Positions 40,429 to 49,127 of a stretch of 64,000 nt of DNA are shown here, one piece after another. The notes beneath the pieces are model-generated. The model saw nothing but the letters and a program-made list of their open reading frames with translations. It searched no databases and was not told where the DNA came from. Position numbers and translations under genes: made by a program. Source of the DNA: Bacteroidota bacterium (lineage in GTDB: Bacteria > Bacteroidota > Bacteroidia > Flavobacteriales > Weeksellaceae); NCBI GenBank assembly GCA_023460855.1, contig JAEWOS010000014.1, forward strand, positions 32,706 to 96,705. Direction: 5' to 3'. Position 1 is the stretch's first letter. Each line of letters starts with the position of its first letter.

Positions 40429-40441
40429 TAATTTAATCAAA
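40414..40441. promoter_or_regulatory. candidate TetR operator palindrome
   Basis: TTTGATTTAAA and TTTAATCAAA form an inverted repeat with a 7-base centre and one extra base in one arm. The -33 element lies in its centre, as expected for repression. Confidence 0.4.
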
Positions 40442-40490
40442 TGATTAAAAATTTGTGGTAGCTTTCAGAATGACACATAACATCAGAACA

Positions 40491-40523
40491 TAAAAAAACG
40501 CAACCGAAACTGGCTGCGTTTTG
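40491..40523 (-). terminator. rho-independent terminator of the nuo operon
   Basis: On the minus strand the AACGCAGCC and GGTTGCGTT arms pair with one mismatch around a 6-base loop, followed by seven T, just after the nuoN stop. Confidence 0.85.
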
Positions 40524-40543
40524 TATCTTTATTAAATTCGTAT

Positions 40544-41929
40544 TTACTTAACGGCAGAGAACTGCATTGCGAAAAGATCCGGGTAAACGCCCAGCGCAAC
40601 AATCGCAACGATAATGAAAACCGCAAGAATATTATAAGTGAGCGTTACTTTCTCAGAAGATTTAAAACTGCTTTCAGTAAAAAAGAACATCGCAATAATT
40701 AAACGCAGATAATAGGCGATTGAAACTGCTGATCCTAAAATTGCAATCAGTACCAGGAAAGCTCCGCCGTTCATAGCCTGTGCAAACAGCGAGAATTTAC
40801 CCATGAATCCGGCCGTCAGCGGAATTCCGGCCATTGAAAGCATCGAAACTGCGGCAACTGTAGCAAGCAAAGGTTCTGTTTTTGCAAGTCCTTTGAAAGC
40901 GTTATACGAAGTTTCTCTCTTCAGTTTTTCCACCCAGATTAATGACATCATCACTCCCACAGAAGCCAAAGCGTATGCAAACAGATAAAACGCCAGAACG
41001 TAGGTAGAAAGATTGTTCATTCCGTAGAAGATCAAAGCGATATAACCTGCGTGCGAAACAGAAGAGTAGGCCAGCATTCTCTTGGCGTTGCTCTGCGAAA
41101 GTCCCATCGTATTTGCGATCAGAAGCGTCATGATAATCAGTACGCCGATGATGTTGAACCATTCTCCGTATACACCTGCAAAACCGATTGTCATCATTCT
41201 GAAAAATGCGTAGAAACCTGCAATTTTCACCACACTCATCATAAAAGTAGTAATCAGAGATGGCGAACCCTGGTAAACGTCTGGGCTCCACATATGAAAC
41301 GGTGCGAGTGCAACTTTAAAAGCCATAGCTGCGATAATCATTACCATACCCATAATCATCATCAGATCATTGGGATAAAGCTTCACATATTCATGAATTT
41401 CGTACAGGTCAAAACTTCCGGCTGTTCCGTAAGTCAGGGCAATTCCAAAAAGAAGAAATCCGGTCGCAAAACATCCCATCAGGAAATATTTTACAGCGGC
41501 TTCATTGGAACGTAAATCAGTTTTATGTGATCCTGCCATTACGTACAGCGGAATGGACAGTATTTCAATACCGAGGAACAGTGTTACCATGTTCTGATAT
41601 CCGAAAAGAACAATTGCTCCGCAAACTGCGAAAAGCATCAGTGCATAAAGCTCGGACTGATGTCTTCTGTGATTGCTGAATGCGAAACCGCCCAGAAAGA
41701 ACAGTAAAAGCGTGATAACAATAGTAATTTTGGTGAACAGTGCGGCGTTAGGCCCGTATTCGAACATTGCCAGATATCTTCCAAAAAATGCCGGCTCCGG
41801 CTGATATGAAACGTAAAGAGCAACCAGTAATCCTCCGATTCCGATATACCTCGCCCATTTTCCCTGATCAAAAACACCGGAAAACAATGCAATAACTGCG
41901 GTGAGGAAAACAACAATTAAGACACTCAT
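40544..41929 (-). CDS. nuoN: NADH-quinone oxidoreductase subunit N
   Basis: A 461-residue antiporter-like proton-pumping subunit of respiratory complex I in the inner membrane, with about 13-14 membrane helices. The conserved LALAPFHMWSPDVYQGSP-like stretch (KVALAPFHMWSPDVYQGSPS) and NAKRMLAYSSVSHAGY with its lysines are present. It is the last gene of the complete nuo operon, 19 bases after nuoM, and a terminator follows. Confidence 0.95.
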   Translation of the reverse strand: MSVLIVVFLTAVIALFSGVFDQGKWARYIGIGGLLVALYVSYQPEPAFFGRYLAMFEYGPNAALFTKITIVITLLLFFLGGFAFSNHRRHQSELYALMLFAVCGAIVLFGYQNMVTLFLGIEILSIPLYVMAGSHKTDLRSNEAAVKYFLMGCFATGFLLFGIALTYGTAGSFDLYEIHEYVKLYPNDLMMIMGMVMIIAAMAFKVALAPFHMWSPDVYQGSPSLITTFMMSVVKIAGFYAFFRMMTIGFAGVYGEWFNIIGVLIIMTLLIANTMGLSQSNAKRMLAYSSVSHAGYIALIFYGMNNLSTYVLAFYLFAYALASVGVMMSLIWVEKLKRETSYNAFKGLAKTEPLLATVAAVSMLSMAGIPLTAGFMGKFSLFAQAMNGGAFLVLIAILGSAVSIAYYLRLIIAMFFFTESSFKSSEKVTLTYNILAVFIIVAIVALGVYPDLFAMQFSAVK

Positions 41930-41948
41930 ATTAATTTATTGATCTCTT

Positions 41949-43442
41949 TTAGTTCAACATTGATTTATAAATAAAATTGAGTGGGCTTTGAACCATCTCA
42001 ATAACATACTGCGGGAAAATTCCGAACAGAATAACCATTACTGCTACGCTCGCAAGCACAGCAAATTCCGAATCGTTCAGATCTCTTGCATTTGCAAGTA
42101 AGGCCTCATTCCCTTCATTAAACATCGTTTTGCCATAAAAACGAAGCAAGTATGCTGCTGCCAGGATAATGGTAATACCGGCGATAATTGCAGCAAGTGT
42201 ATTGTAATCAAAAACTGATTTCAAAAGGATAAATTCCCCGACAAAACCATTCGTAAGCGGAAGGCCGACTGAACCCAAAAGCACAATCAGGAACAGCACT
42301 GCAAATTTTGGTGCAACACGTGCAAGACCGCCCATTTCGCGGATATTTCTCGTTTTAAATATCTGAGTCAGAATATCTGCACACATAAAAAGACCGACTA
42401 CGTTGAAACCGTGAGCAAAGGCCTGAACCAAAGCTCCTTCGCCACCTTCAATGGTGAATTTTCCGTTCATTACCAGAATTGCGGAAGCAAAAATACCGGC
42501 AACCATCAGTCCGACGTGCGAAAATGATGAATAAGCAAGAATTCTTTTGGCATCATTCTGCACAAGAGCAATGAGCGCACCGTGCAACACACCGATAATG
42601 GCAAGCATCAGAACGATTGGTCCGGAAACTCCTGCAATTGCATCCGGCGTGATTGGTAAAAGGTAACGCAAAATTCCATAAATGGCCATTTTCAGCATGA
42701 TTCCGGAAAGTAGCATGGTTCCCTGAGTCGGCGAATATGTGTAAGTATCCGGTTGCCACGTATGGAACGGAAAAACCGGCAATTTTACAGCGAATGCAAA
42801 AAATATGAACCAGAACACTACAGTCTGCTGTGTGATGTTCAGAGTAGCGTTATACATATCGGTTACATCAAATGACGCAGCGTAATTGTAGATGTAAACA
42901 AAAGCTCCCAACATGAACAGGGATCCTACGAATGTATATACGAAGAATTTGGTTGTGAATTCAAATCTTTTATTTGGCTGTCCCCAAAGTCCGGCAATCA
43001 GCCAGATCGGAATCAGGGTTACTTCCCAGAATACGTAGAACAGCAAGCCGTCCAAAGCGGTAAAAACACCAACGAGTCCGAACTGCATCAGCAGAACGAG
43101 CGCATAGAAGGAATTTCTGTAATTGAAACCATGCCCAAAAGAGGATACAATGATAATCGGAACCAGAATATTGGTGAGCATCAGCATGAGCATTCCCATG
43201 CCGTCAATTCCGAAATGCAGTGAGCTTTTCAAAAACTGCGACCACGGATGCATGATTTCATGCTGAAGAACGCTATCTACAGTAGGTCCATTGTCAAAAC
43301 CGGCAAGAAGCCAGAACGTAAGCAGCATCTGCACGATGGAAACTGCAAGCGCCGCATACTTCGCAGTGGAATTTTTCCATGCAAACAGCAATCCTGAGCC
43401 AATTAAAGGTATAAGTAATAATGCTAATAACGGATATGACAT
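41949..43442 (-). CDS. nuoM: NADH-quinone oxidoreductase subunit M
   Basis: A 497-residue antiporter-like membrane subunit of complex I. It shows the family landmarks FYVFWEVTLIPIWLIAGLWG (with the key Glu of helix 5), KLPVFPFHTWQPDTYTYSPT and NDAKRILAYSSFSHVGLMVA. Fourteen or so hydrophobic helices span the sequence. Its ATG overlaps the nuoL stop by one base, so translation is coupled. Confidence 0.96.
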   Translation of the reverse strand: MSYPLLALLLIPLIGSGLLFAWKNSTAKYAALAVSIVQMLLTFWLLAGFDNGPTVDSVLQHEIMHPWSQFLKSSLHFGIDGMGMLMLMLTNILVPIIIVSSFGHGFNYRNSFYALVLLMQFGLVGVFTALDGLLFYVFWEVTLIPIWLIAGLWGQPNKRFEFTTKFFVYTFVGSLFMLGAFVYIYNYAASFDVTDMYNATLNITQQTVVFWFIFFAFAVKLPVFPFHTWQPDTYTYSPTQGTMLLSGIMLKMAIYGILRYLLPITPDAIAGVSGPIVLMLAIIGVLHGALIALVQNDAKRILAYSSFSHVGLMVAGIFASAILVMNGKFTIEGGEGALVQAFAHGFNVVGLFMCADILTQIFKTRNIREMGGLARVAPKFAVLFLIVLLGSVGLPLTNGFVGEFILLKSVFDYNTLAAIIAGITIILAAAYLLRFYGKTMFNEGNEALLANARDLNDSEFAVLASVAVMVILFGIFPQYVIEMVQSPLNFIYKSMLN

Positions 43443-45355
43443 TATTGTAAAATAAAGTTAACAATCAAAATAATTCCTACAGCTACCGACATAATGAGCA
43501 CGTAGTTTTCCACGTTACCATTCTGTATTCTCTTCATAAAGTTTCCGCTGTCTTCTGCGCCTTCGCCAACAAAGTCAACTGCAGGATCCAGTACGTTTTC
43601 GTCGAACTGCTTACCGCCGCGTCCCAAACCTTCTGTAGTTTTCACGAAAGTTGCGTGGTATAGTTCGTCTACGAACAGTTTCTTGGCAGACAGTTTTTCC
43701 CAGCCGGTATATTCGTTTTCAGGCAACGGAAGTTTGCCTTTGTTGACATAAATATTCTTAACGATAAACCATACGGCAAAAAACATCAGGACAGTAACAG
43801 CCAGCAGTACCAGTTCAGTAGTTAAGCCAACGTCCTGAATGCGGGAATCTATGTTGGCTTTTACTTCTTCTACCAGAACCGGATCGAGCCAGTGCTGTAA
43901 TCTGGAATAGTTTCCGTGGCCAATAATGTGAGGCAGGTTGATGAAACCGCCGATTACAGAAAGCACAGCCAGTACCATTAGCGGAAGCGTCATATTCAGC
44001 GGACTTTCATGCAGGTGATGTGCCTGTTCCTCGGTTCCTCTGAATTTTCCGTGGAATGTAAGGTAGTAGAGTCTGAACATATACGTTGCCGTCATTGCAG
44101 CTATGATGAACAGAATTACCCAGAATACCGGACTTTTTGCCCAGGTTGCTACCAGAATTTCGTCTTTGGAAATCATTCCGGAGAACAACGGCATTCCGGC
44201 AATCGCAAAAGTCCCGATAAGGAATGTGATATGTGTAATTTTAATTTTGTCTTTTAGGCCGCCCATGAAACGCATATCCTGTTCGCCGCCCATCGCGTGA
44301 ATAACCGATCCGGATCCAAGGAACAGCAGTGCCTTGAAAAATGCATGTGTCATCAGGTGAAACATCGCTGCGGTGTAAGCTCCGACTCCCAGTGCAACAA
44401 ACATGAATCCCAGTTGAGAAACTGTAGAGTAGGCCAGAACTTTTTTGATATCGTTCTGGCGCAGTGCGTAAAAAGCAGCCAGAAATGCTGTAAGCAAACC
44501 GATGAACAGAATTCCGTCCATAACGGTTGGTGCAAGCACAAACAGGAAATTAGAGCGGACAACCAGATAAATACCTGCTGTTACCATCGTTGCGGCGTGA
44601 ATCAGTGCCGAAACGGGAGTAGGTCCTGCCATCGCATCAGGAAGCCACGTATAAAGCGGAACCTGTGCCGATTTTCCTACGGCTCCGATAAATAGTGACG
44701 CACAGATAAAGATGATAATGCTGCCGTCGAGTTCAAATTTACCGACGTTCTGTTTCACGGAAAGAAAATCCAGTGCATTGGTATGATAAGCAATCATGAA
44801 AATTCCCATCAGCAAACCAAGGTCACCGATTCTGTTCATGATGAAAGCCTTTCTCGCCGCTTTTCCGTATTCCTTGTTCTTAAACCAGAAACCGATCAGC
44901 AGATAAGAGCAAAGTCCAACGCCTTCCCAGCCGATAAACAGCACCACATAATTGCTTCCCAGCACCAGCAGGAGCATGGAAAATATAAACAGGTTCAGGT
45001 ACGCAAAGAATTTGTAGAACCCGCTGTCCTCGTGCATGTAACCGATGGAGTAGAGGTGAATCAGCGTTCCGATTCCTGTAATTATCAAAAGCATCATCAG
45101 CGAAAGCTGATCGATCTGAAATGAGAAATTAACCTGAATTCCGGCTACACGGAACCATTCAAAAGCCTTTGCAATCAGCGGTGCAGAATTTCCGTCGAAA
45201 TTCATAAACAGATAAACCGCGATACAGAACGAAGCAAAAACCGCCAGTGTTGCAATGCCGCCCGTCACATTTTTCGGCAGATTTTTTCCGAAAAGCCCCG
45301 TGATCAGGAAGCCTGCCAAAGGCAGCAGTATAAGCGTAAAAATCAAATTTTCCAT
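43442..45355 (-). CDS. nuoL: NADH-quinone oxidoreductase subunit L
   Basis: A 637-residue antiporter-like subunit of complex I. Signatures include FIGWEGVGLCSYLLIGFWFK, KSAQVPLYTWLPDAMAGPTP and NDIKKVLAYSTVSQLGFMFV. The C-terminal part ends with a membrane helix (YVLIMSVAVGIILIVNFIL), fitting the long lateral helix region that braces the membrane arm. It starts one base after nuoK and overlaps nuoM by one base. Confidence 0.96.
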   Translation of the reverse strand: MENLIFTLILLPLAGFLITGLFGKNLPKNVTGGIATLAVFASFCIAVYLFMNFDGNSAPLIAKAFEWFRVAGIQVNFSFQIDQLSLMMLLIITGIGTLIHLYSIGYMHEDSGFYKFFAYLNLFIFSMLLLVLGSNYVVLFIGWEGVGLCSYLLIGFWFKNKEYGKAARKAFIMNRIGDLGLLMGIFMIAYHTNALDFLSVKQNVGKFELDGSIIIFICASLFIGAVGKSAQVPLYTWLPDAMAGPTPVSALIHAATMVTAGIYLVVRSNFLFVLAPTVMDGILFIGLLTAFLAAFYALRQNDIKKVLAYSTVSQLGFMFVALGVGAYTAAMFHLMTHAFFKALLFLGSGSVIHAMGGEQDMRFMGGLKDKIKITHITFLIGTFAIAGMPLFSGMISKDEILVATWAKSPVFWVILFIIAAMTATYMFRLYYLTFHGKFRGTEEQAHHLHESPLNMTLPLMVLAVLSVIGGFINLPHIIGHGNYSRLQHWLDPVLVEEVKANIDSRIQDVGLTTELVLLAVTVLMFFAVWFIVKNIYVNKGKLPLPENEYTGWEKLSAKKLFVDELYHATFVKTTEGLGRGGKQFDENVLDPAVDFVGEGAEDSGNFMKRIQNGNVENYVLIMSVAVGIILIVNFILQ

Positions 45356-45356
45356 T

Positions 45357-45686
45357 CTATCCCCTCAGTTTATTAAATATGCTTATATCTACCGATTTCG
45401 TATTGCGGTATAGCATTGATATAATCGCAAGACCTACCGCTACTTCAGCCGCAGCTACCACCATGATGAAAAATACCAGGATTTGTCCGTGCCCGTCTCC
45501 ACTGTAACTCGCAAATGCAGCAAGCAGCAAATTAACAGAATTGAGCATCAGCTCCACGCATCCGAGTATTATAATTGCATTTTTGCGCAACAGAACGCCT
45601 AAAACTCCCATGCAGAAAAGAAATGTACACAGAATGACGAAATAATTCAGCGGTACGTTTTGTATAAAACTATTTACTTCTCCCAT
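45357..45686 (-). CDS. nuoK: NADH-quinone oxidoreductase subunit K
   Basis: A 109-residue membrane subunit of complex I with three helices. The key glutamate lies in NAIIILGCVELMLNSVNLLL, and a second acidic site in VAAAEVAVGLAIISMLYRN. The length and order fit NuoK exactly. One base separates it from nuoJ and from nuoL. Confidence 0.96.
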   Translation of the reverse strand: MGEVNSFIQNVPLNYFVILCTFLFCMGVLGVLLRKNAIIILGCVELMLNSVNLLLAAFASYSGDGHGQILVFFIMVVAAAEVAVGLAIISMLYRNTKSVDISIFNKLRG

Positions 45687-45687
45687 T

Positions 45688-46185
45688 TTACAAATCTTTT
45701 TTACCGATTAGTACTGCGCCTACAATTCCAGCCAAAATCAACACGGAAGCAAGTTCGAAAGGCAGTACGTATTCATTGAAAAGCAGCCTACCTAAATTTT
45801 TGGTAAGTCCTACACTGAAATCAGTGCCATCCGGAGCCACAATATTTTCGTTTATTCCTCTGAAAGCGCCAAGCATCCCCACAAGCAGAATTCCGGCACT
45901 AAACACACCGATAAATTTTAATGTGTTTTCTTTTCGTGATTCATCTGCTTTGTTCAGATTCAGCATCATCAGGATATAGAGAAACAGTACCATGATTGCT
46001 CCTGCGTACACAATTACCTGTACCACGCCGAGAAACTGCGCGTTCAGCAGCACGTACATCCCCGCGATTGAAAACATCGTAAGGATGAGCGATAAAATCG
46101 CATACATCGGATTTTTAGAAAAAACAAAGAAAAAGGCGCTGGTTACAGCGATTGCTGCCACAACAAAAAATAAGATCTGATCCAT
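45688..46185 (-). CDS. nuoJ: NADH-quinone oxidoreductase subunit J
   Basis: A 165-residue membrane subunit of complex I with five hydrophobic helices. The third contains the typical LNAQFLGVVQVIVYAGAIMV stretch. The sequence ends VLILAGIVGAVLIGKKDL as in other NuoJ proteins. Its ATG overlaps the nuoI stop by one base (TAATG). Confidence 0.95.
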   Translation of the reverse strand: MDQILFFVVAAIAVTSAFFFVFSKNPMYAILSLILTMFSIAGMYVLLNAQFLGVVQVIVYAGAIMVLFLYILMMLNLNKADESRKENTLKFIGVFSAGILLVGMLGAFRGINENIVAPDGTDFSVGLTKNLGRLLFNEYVLPFELASVLILAGIVGAVLIGKKDL

Positions 46186-46733
46186 TATTTCACTGCCTTT
46201 TTTTGTAGTTCACTCTGTCTGTCGGTAATGTCTATTCTGTGGTTCACGTCTTCCACCAGTTTATCTTTGCCATAAACAAAAGAGCCGCGGTTGGTTTCCA
46301 CATCTACCAGTCTGTCCGTCAGGTAAATAGCTGATTTTGGGCATGCATCTTCACACATTCCGCAGAAAATACATCTCAACATATTAATTTCGTACACGGA
46401 AGCATACTTTTCTTCACGGTACAGATGTTTTTCATCTTTTGTGCGCTCGGCCGAGGTCATCGTAATGGCTTCTGCCGGACAGGCAACAGCGCAAAGGCCG
46501 CATGCTGTGCATCGTTCTCTTCCTTCTTCATCACGCTTCAGGACATGAAGCCCTCTCCAGATTCTGGCGCGTGGTTTTTGTACCTCAGGATAGGCGTAAA
46601 CCTTGCCCTTTGCACCCTGAAGCGCATGTTTCATGGTAATTCCCATCCCTTTCAAAATTCCGGGGAGGTAAATTTTTTCCATGAAGGTCATTTCTTTATT
46701 GGAAACAACTTTGGACCTGTTGGTAAGTTTCAT
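46185..46733 (-). CDS. nuoI: NADH-quinone oxidoreductase subunit I
   Basis: A 182-residue peripheral-arm subunit that carries clusters N6a and N6b. The two 4Fe-4S motifs are CTACGLCAVACP and CIFCGMCEDACP, each with all four cysteines. The N-terminal part contains an amphipathic ILKGMGITMKHAL segment that contacts the membrane. It is separated from nuoH by an unusually long 199-base gap that holds a repeat element. Confidence 0.96.
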   Translation of the reverse strand: MKLTNRSKVVSNKEMTFMEKIYLPGILKGMGITMKHALQGAKGKVYAYPEVQKPRARIWRGLHVLKRDEEGRERCTACGLCAVACPAEAITMTSAERTKDEKHLYREEKYASVYEINMLRCIFCGMCEDACPKSAIYLTDRLVDVETNRGSFVYGKDKLVEDVNHRIDITDRQSELQKKAVK

Positions 46734-46795
46734 TTACACTTATTTTTATCCGAATTCTGTTTTTATCCAGATCGTTTTTAAATTAATTATTTTCA

Positions 46796-46932
46796 GGGCG
46801 TGCCCCGTCCTTTTCTTTTCCCGTGCTTCGGGTCGCTACGTTCACTGCTACTCCTCGTTCATTGGCGCTCGCTTCGCTCGCGCCATTCTCTGCGGGGTAT
46901 CCGTTACCATCGCTCACGCAGTTTTCTGTTTC
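46796..46932. repeat. structured GC-rich element inside the nuo operon (element C)
   Basis: Several hairpins follow each other: GGGC/GCCC (46796-46805), CCCG/CGGG (46820-46832) and TGGCGC/GCGCCA (46863-46885, with inner GC/GC). The right end reads GGTATCCGTTACCATCGCTC, similar in pattern to GGATGCCGCTGCAATC in element B. It is GC-rich compared with its surroundings and has no coding support. Confidence 0.6.
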
Positions 46933-47994
46933 TTACATTCCTGCCCACAGAATCACGGCTCCTGTTACAATCAGGTTCAGCAACGCAAGTGGTATCAGTT
47001 TTTTCCATCCGAGATGCATCAGCTGGTCGTAACGGAATCTCGGGATCGTCCATCGAATCCACATAAAAATGATAATTCCGATGATCGCTTTGGTGAGGAT
47101 TGATAATATACTCAGAATTCCTGCAATATTTTCACCCCAGTTTTCTGTTACCCAGTTAATTCCCGGATAGCTGAAACCTCCGAAGAACAGTGTGGCAATT
47201 AAAGCATTGGAAATAAACATATTAACATACTCACCAAACATAAACTGTCCGAAGTTCATCGAAGAATATTCGGTCATATATCCGTTTACGAGTTCACTTT
47301 CACATTCAGGAAGGTCAAAAGGATGTCTGTTGGTTTCTGCAAGTGCAGCTACGAAGAAAATCAGGAATGCAAGCGGCTGATAGAAGATATTCCAGTTCAT
47401 TCCGTCAACCTCAAAAAGACCCCATAGTTTTCCGCCGGTCTGCTGCGCCACGATTTCCCCGAGATTAAGGTTTCCGGCCATCAGAATAATTGACAACAGT
47501 GCAAGACCCATTGCAAGTTCATAGGAAATCATCTGTGAAGATGCGCGCACAGCTCCCAAAAGGGAATATTTATTATTGGAAGCCCAGCCACCGATCATCA
47601 TTCCGTAAACACCGATTGAAACCATCGCAATCAGGTATAATACACCGACATCGATATCAGCGATCTGAATTTTATAGCTTTCACCACCGATGTTCAGCGA
47701 CTGTCCCCACGGAATTACGGCGCCCGTTACCAGCGAGATGAGCATTACCATTGCCGGACCGAGAACGAAGAGATATTTATTGGCGTTGGACGGAATAAAA
47801 CCTTCTTTAAAGAACAGTTTTCCACCATCAGCCAAAGGCTGCAGCAATCCGAATGGTCCCGCTCTGTTTGGGCCAATTCTGTCCTGCAGTGCAGCGGCAA
47901 CTTTTCGTTCGCCCCATGTAGAATAAGCTGCAATTCCCATTGAAACTGCAAACAGGCTAAGTACCAGTATAAGTTTAAAAGTAATCAGTTCCAT
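46933..47994 (-). CDS. nuoH: NADH-quinone oxidoreductase subunit H
   Basis: A 353-residue membrane subunit at the junction of the two arms, forming part of the quinone chamber. The conserved cytoplasmic loops are visible: ALQDRIGPNRAGPFGLLQPL with ADGGKLFFKE, and ETNRHPFDLPECESELVNGY with TEYSSMNFGQFMFGEY. About eight membrane helices are present. It lies 34 bases after nuoG. Confidence 0.97.
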   Translation of the reverse strand: MELITFKLILVLSLFAVSMGIAAYSTWGERKVAAALQDRIGPNRAGPFGLLQPLADGGKLFFKEGFIPSNANKYLFVLGPAMVMLISLVTGAVIPWGQSLNIGGESYKIQIADIDVGVLYLIAMVSIGVYGMMIGGWASNNKYSLLGAVRASSQMISYELAMGLALLSIILMAGNLNLGEIVAQQTGGKLWGLFEVDGMNWNIFYQPLAFLIFFVAALAETNRHPFDLPECESELVNGYMTEYSSMNFGQFMFGEYVNMFISNALIATLFFGGFSYPGINWVTENWGENIAGILSILSILTKAIIGIIIFMWIRWTIPRFRYDQLMHLGWKKLIPLALLNLIVTGAVILWAGM

Positions 47995-48028
47995 ATTTTA
48001 CCAGCAACTTTGTTGCATCAGCGTTTTT

Positions 48029-49033
48029 CTAATTTGTTTGTTCGTCTTTCGGTGCAATTTCTTTGGCGTCCGGATTATCGAGCAAGATTGGTTCGTCTTC
48101 CGGTTTCTGGTAATGATTCAGGGAAATTACGGAGTGACGGTCTATATGTCTCGGACCTTCTATATTCCAGAATTTCAGATCTTTTCTCTCAAACCTGCAT
48201 TCATTACAAATCCAGTCCTGTACTTCATCGTACTGGTCTTTACGTGCCGTAACACGGATAATTTCTTCACCTTTCATCCAGAGCACCGCTTTACCGGAAC
48301 ATTTGTTACATGAACAGGTTGCATTCATCGGTTTTGTAAACCATACGCGACTCGCAAATCGCGCAGTTCTGTCGGTAAGAGCACCAACAGGACAGACATC
48401 GATTACATTTCCGATAAAATCGTTGTCCAGCGCTTTATTCAGATAGGTTGAAATTTCCGCATGATCTCCGCGGAATAGTATTCCGTGCTCACGTTTTTCG
48501 GTAAGCTGGTTTGCAGCCAGTACACATCTTGCGCAAAGGATGCAGCGGTCCATATGAAGTTTGATGTACGGCCCGATATCTTCAGAATCGTAGGTTCGCC
48601 TTACAAATTCGGTTCTGGTATTTTCCACACCGTGTTCGTAACCTAAATCCTGCAGGTGACATTCACCGGCCTGATCGCAAACCGGACAGTCCAGGGGATG
48701 GTTCAGCAATAGAAATTCTGTAACTGCATGTCTTGCTTCCTGTGTTTTTTCGGAGGTCAGGTTTTTTATTTCCATACCGTCCATTACAGTTGTACGGCAG
48801 CTCGCAACGAGTTTTGGCATCGGTCGCGGATCTGCTTCTGAACCTTTGGATACTTCAACAAGACAGGTCCGGCATCTGCCGCCACTTGTTTCCAGCGGTT
48901 TGTAATAGCACATGGCAGGCGGAACAGATTTTCCCCCGATTTTTCTCGCAGCTTCCAGAATGGTGGTGCCGGGAGCAACTTCGGTGGTCTGTCCGTCTAC
49001 TGTTACTTTAAATTTTTTTATCTCTTCGCTCAT
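48029..49033 (-). CDS. nuoG: NADH-quinone oxidoreductase subunit G, short form
   Basis: A 334-residue Fe-S subunit of the NADH module. It has the N1b 2Fe-2S motif (MCYYKPLETSGGRCRTCLVE), the N5 motif HPLDCPVCDQAGECHLQDLG and the N4 CILCARC region, then a C-terminal CSCNKCSG...WICNEC cysteine set. It stops there: the molybdopterin-like domain of about 500-600 residues found in E. coli NuoG (over 900 residues) is absent, with only 34 bases before nuoH, so this is a natural short form, not a visible frameshift. Confidence 0.93.
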   Translation of the reverse strand: MSEEIKKFKVTVDGQTTEVAPGTTILEAARKIGGKSVPPAMCYYKPLETSGGRCRTCLVEVSKGSEADPRPMPKLVASCRTTVMDGMEIKNLTSEKTQEARHAVTEFLLLNHPLDCPVCDQAGECHLQDLGYEHGVENTRTEFVRRTYDSEDIGPYIKLHMDRCILCARCVLAANQLTEKREHGILFRGDHAEISTYLNKALDNDFIGNVIDVCPVGALTDRTARFASRVWFTKPMNATCSCNKCSGKAVLWMKGEEIIRVTARKDQYDEVQDWICNECRFERKDLKFWNIEGPRHIDRHSVISLNHYQKPEDEPILLDNPDAKEIAPKDEQTN

Positions 49034-49127
49034 TTCAGCAAATATTCAGTTTTAACCGGTTAATAATACCGTCTTAATGCGATTATTACCTTTAAATTCT
49101 CCTCAGCAGAATTATTCAGGTAAATTA

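Noticed and set aside
41051..41515. 154-codon plus-strand frame in nuoN
   Set aside because: Antisense shadow of a well-conserved membrane subunit; His/Cys-rich translation typical of the reverse of hydrophobic coding sequence.
46681..47103. Several overlapping plus-strand open frames between nuoI and nuoH
   Set aside because: They arise from GC-rich element C and antisense nuoH/nuoI; no start signal or family pattern.
48029..49033. NuoG as a frameshifted or truncated pseudogene
   Set aside because: All N-module cysteine motifs are intact, the stop is followed after 34 bases by nuoH, and no remnant of the missing domain is present.
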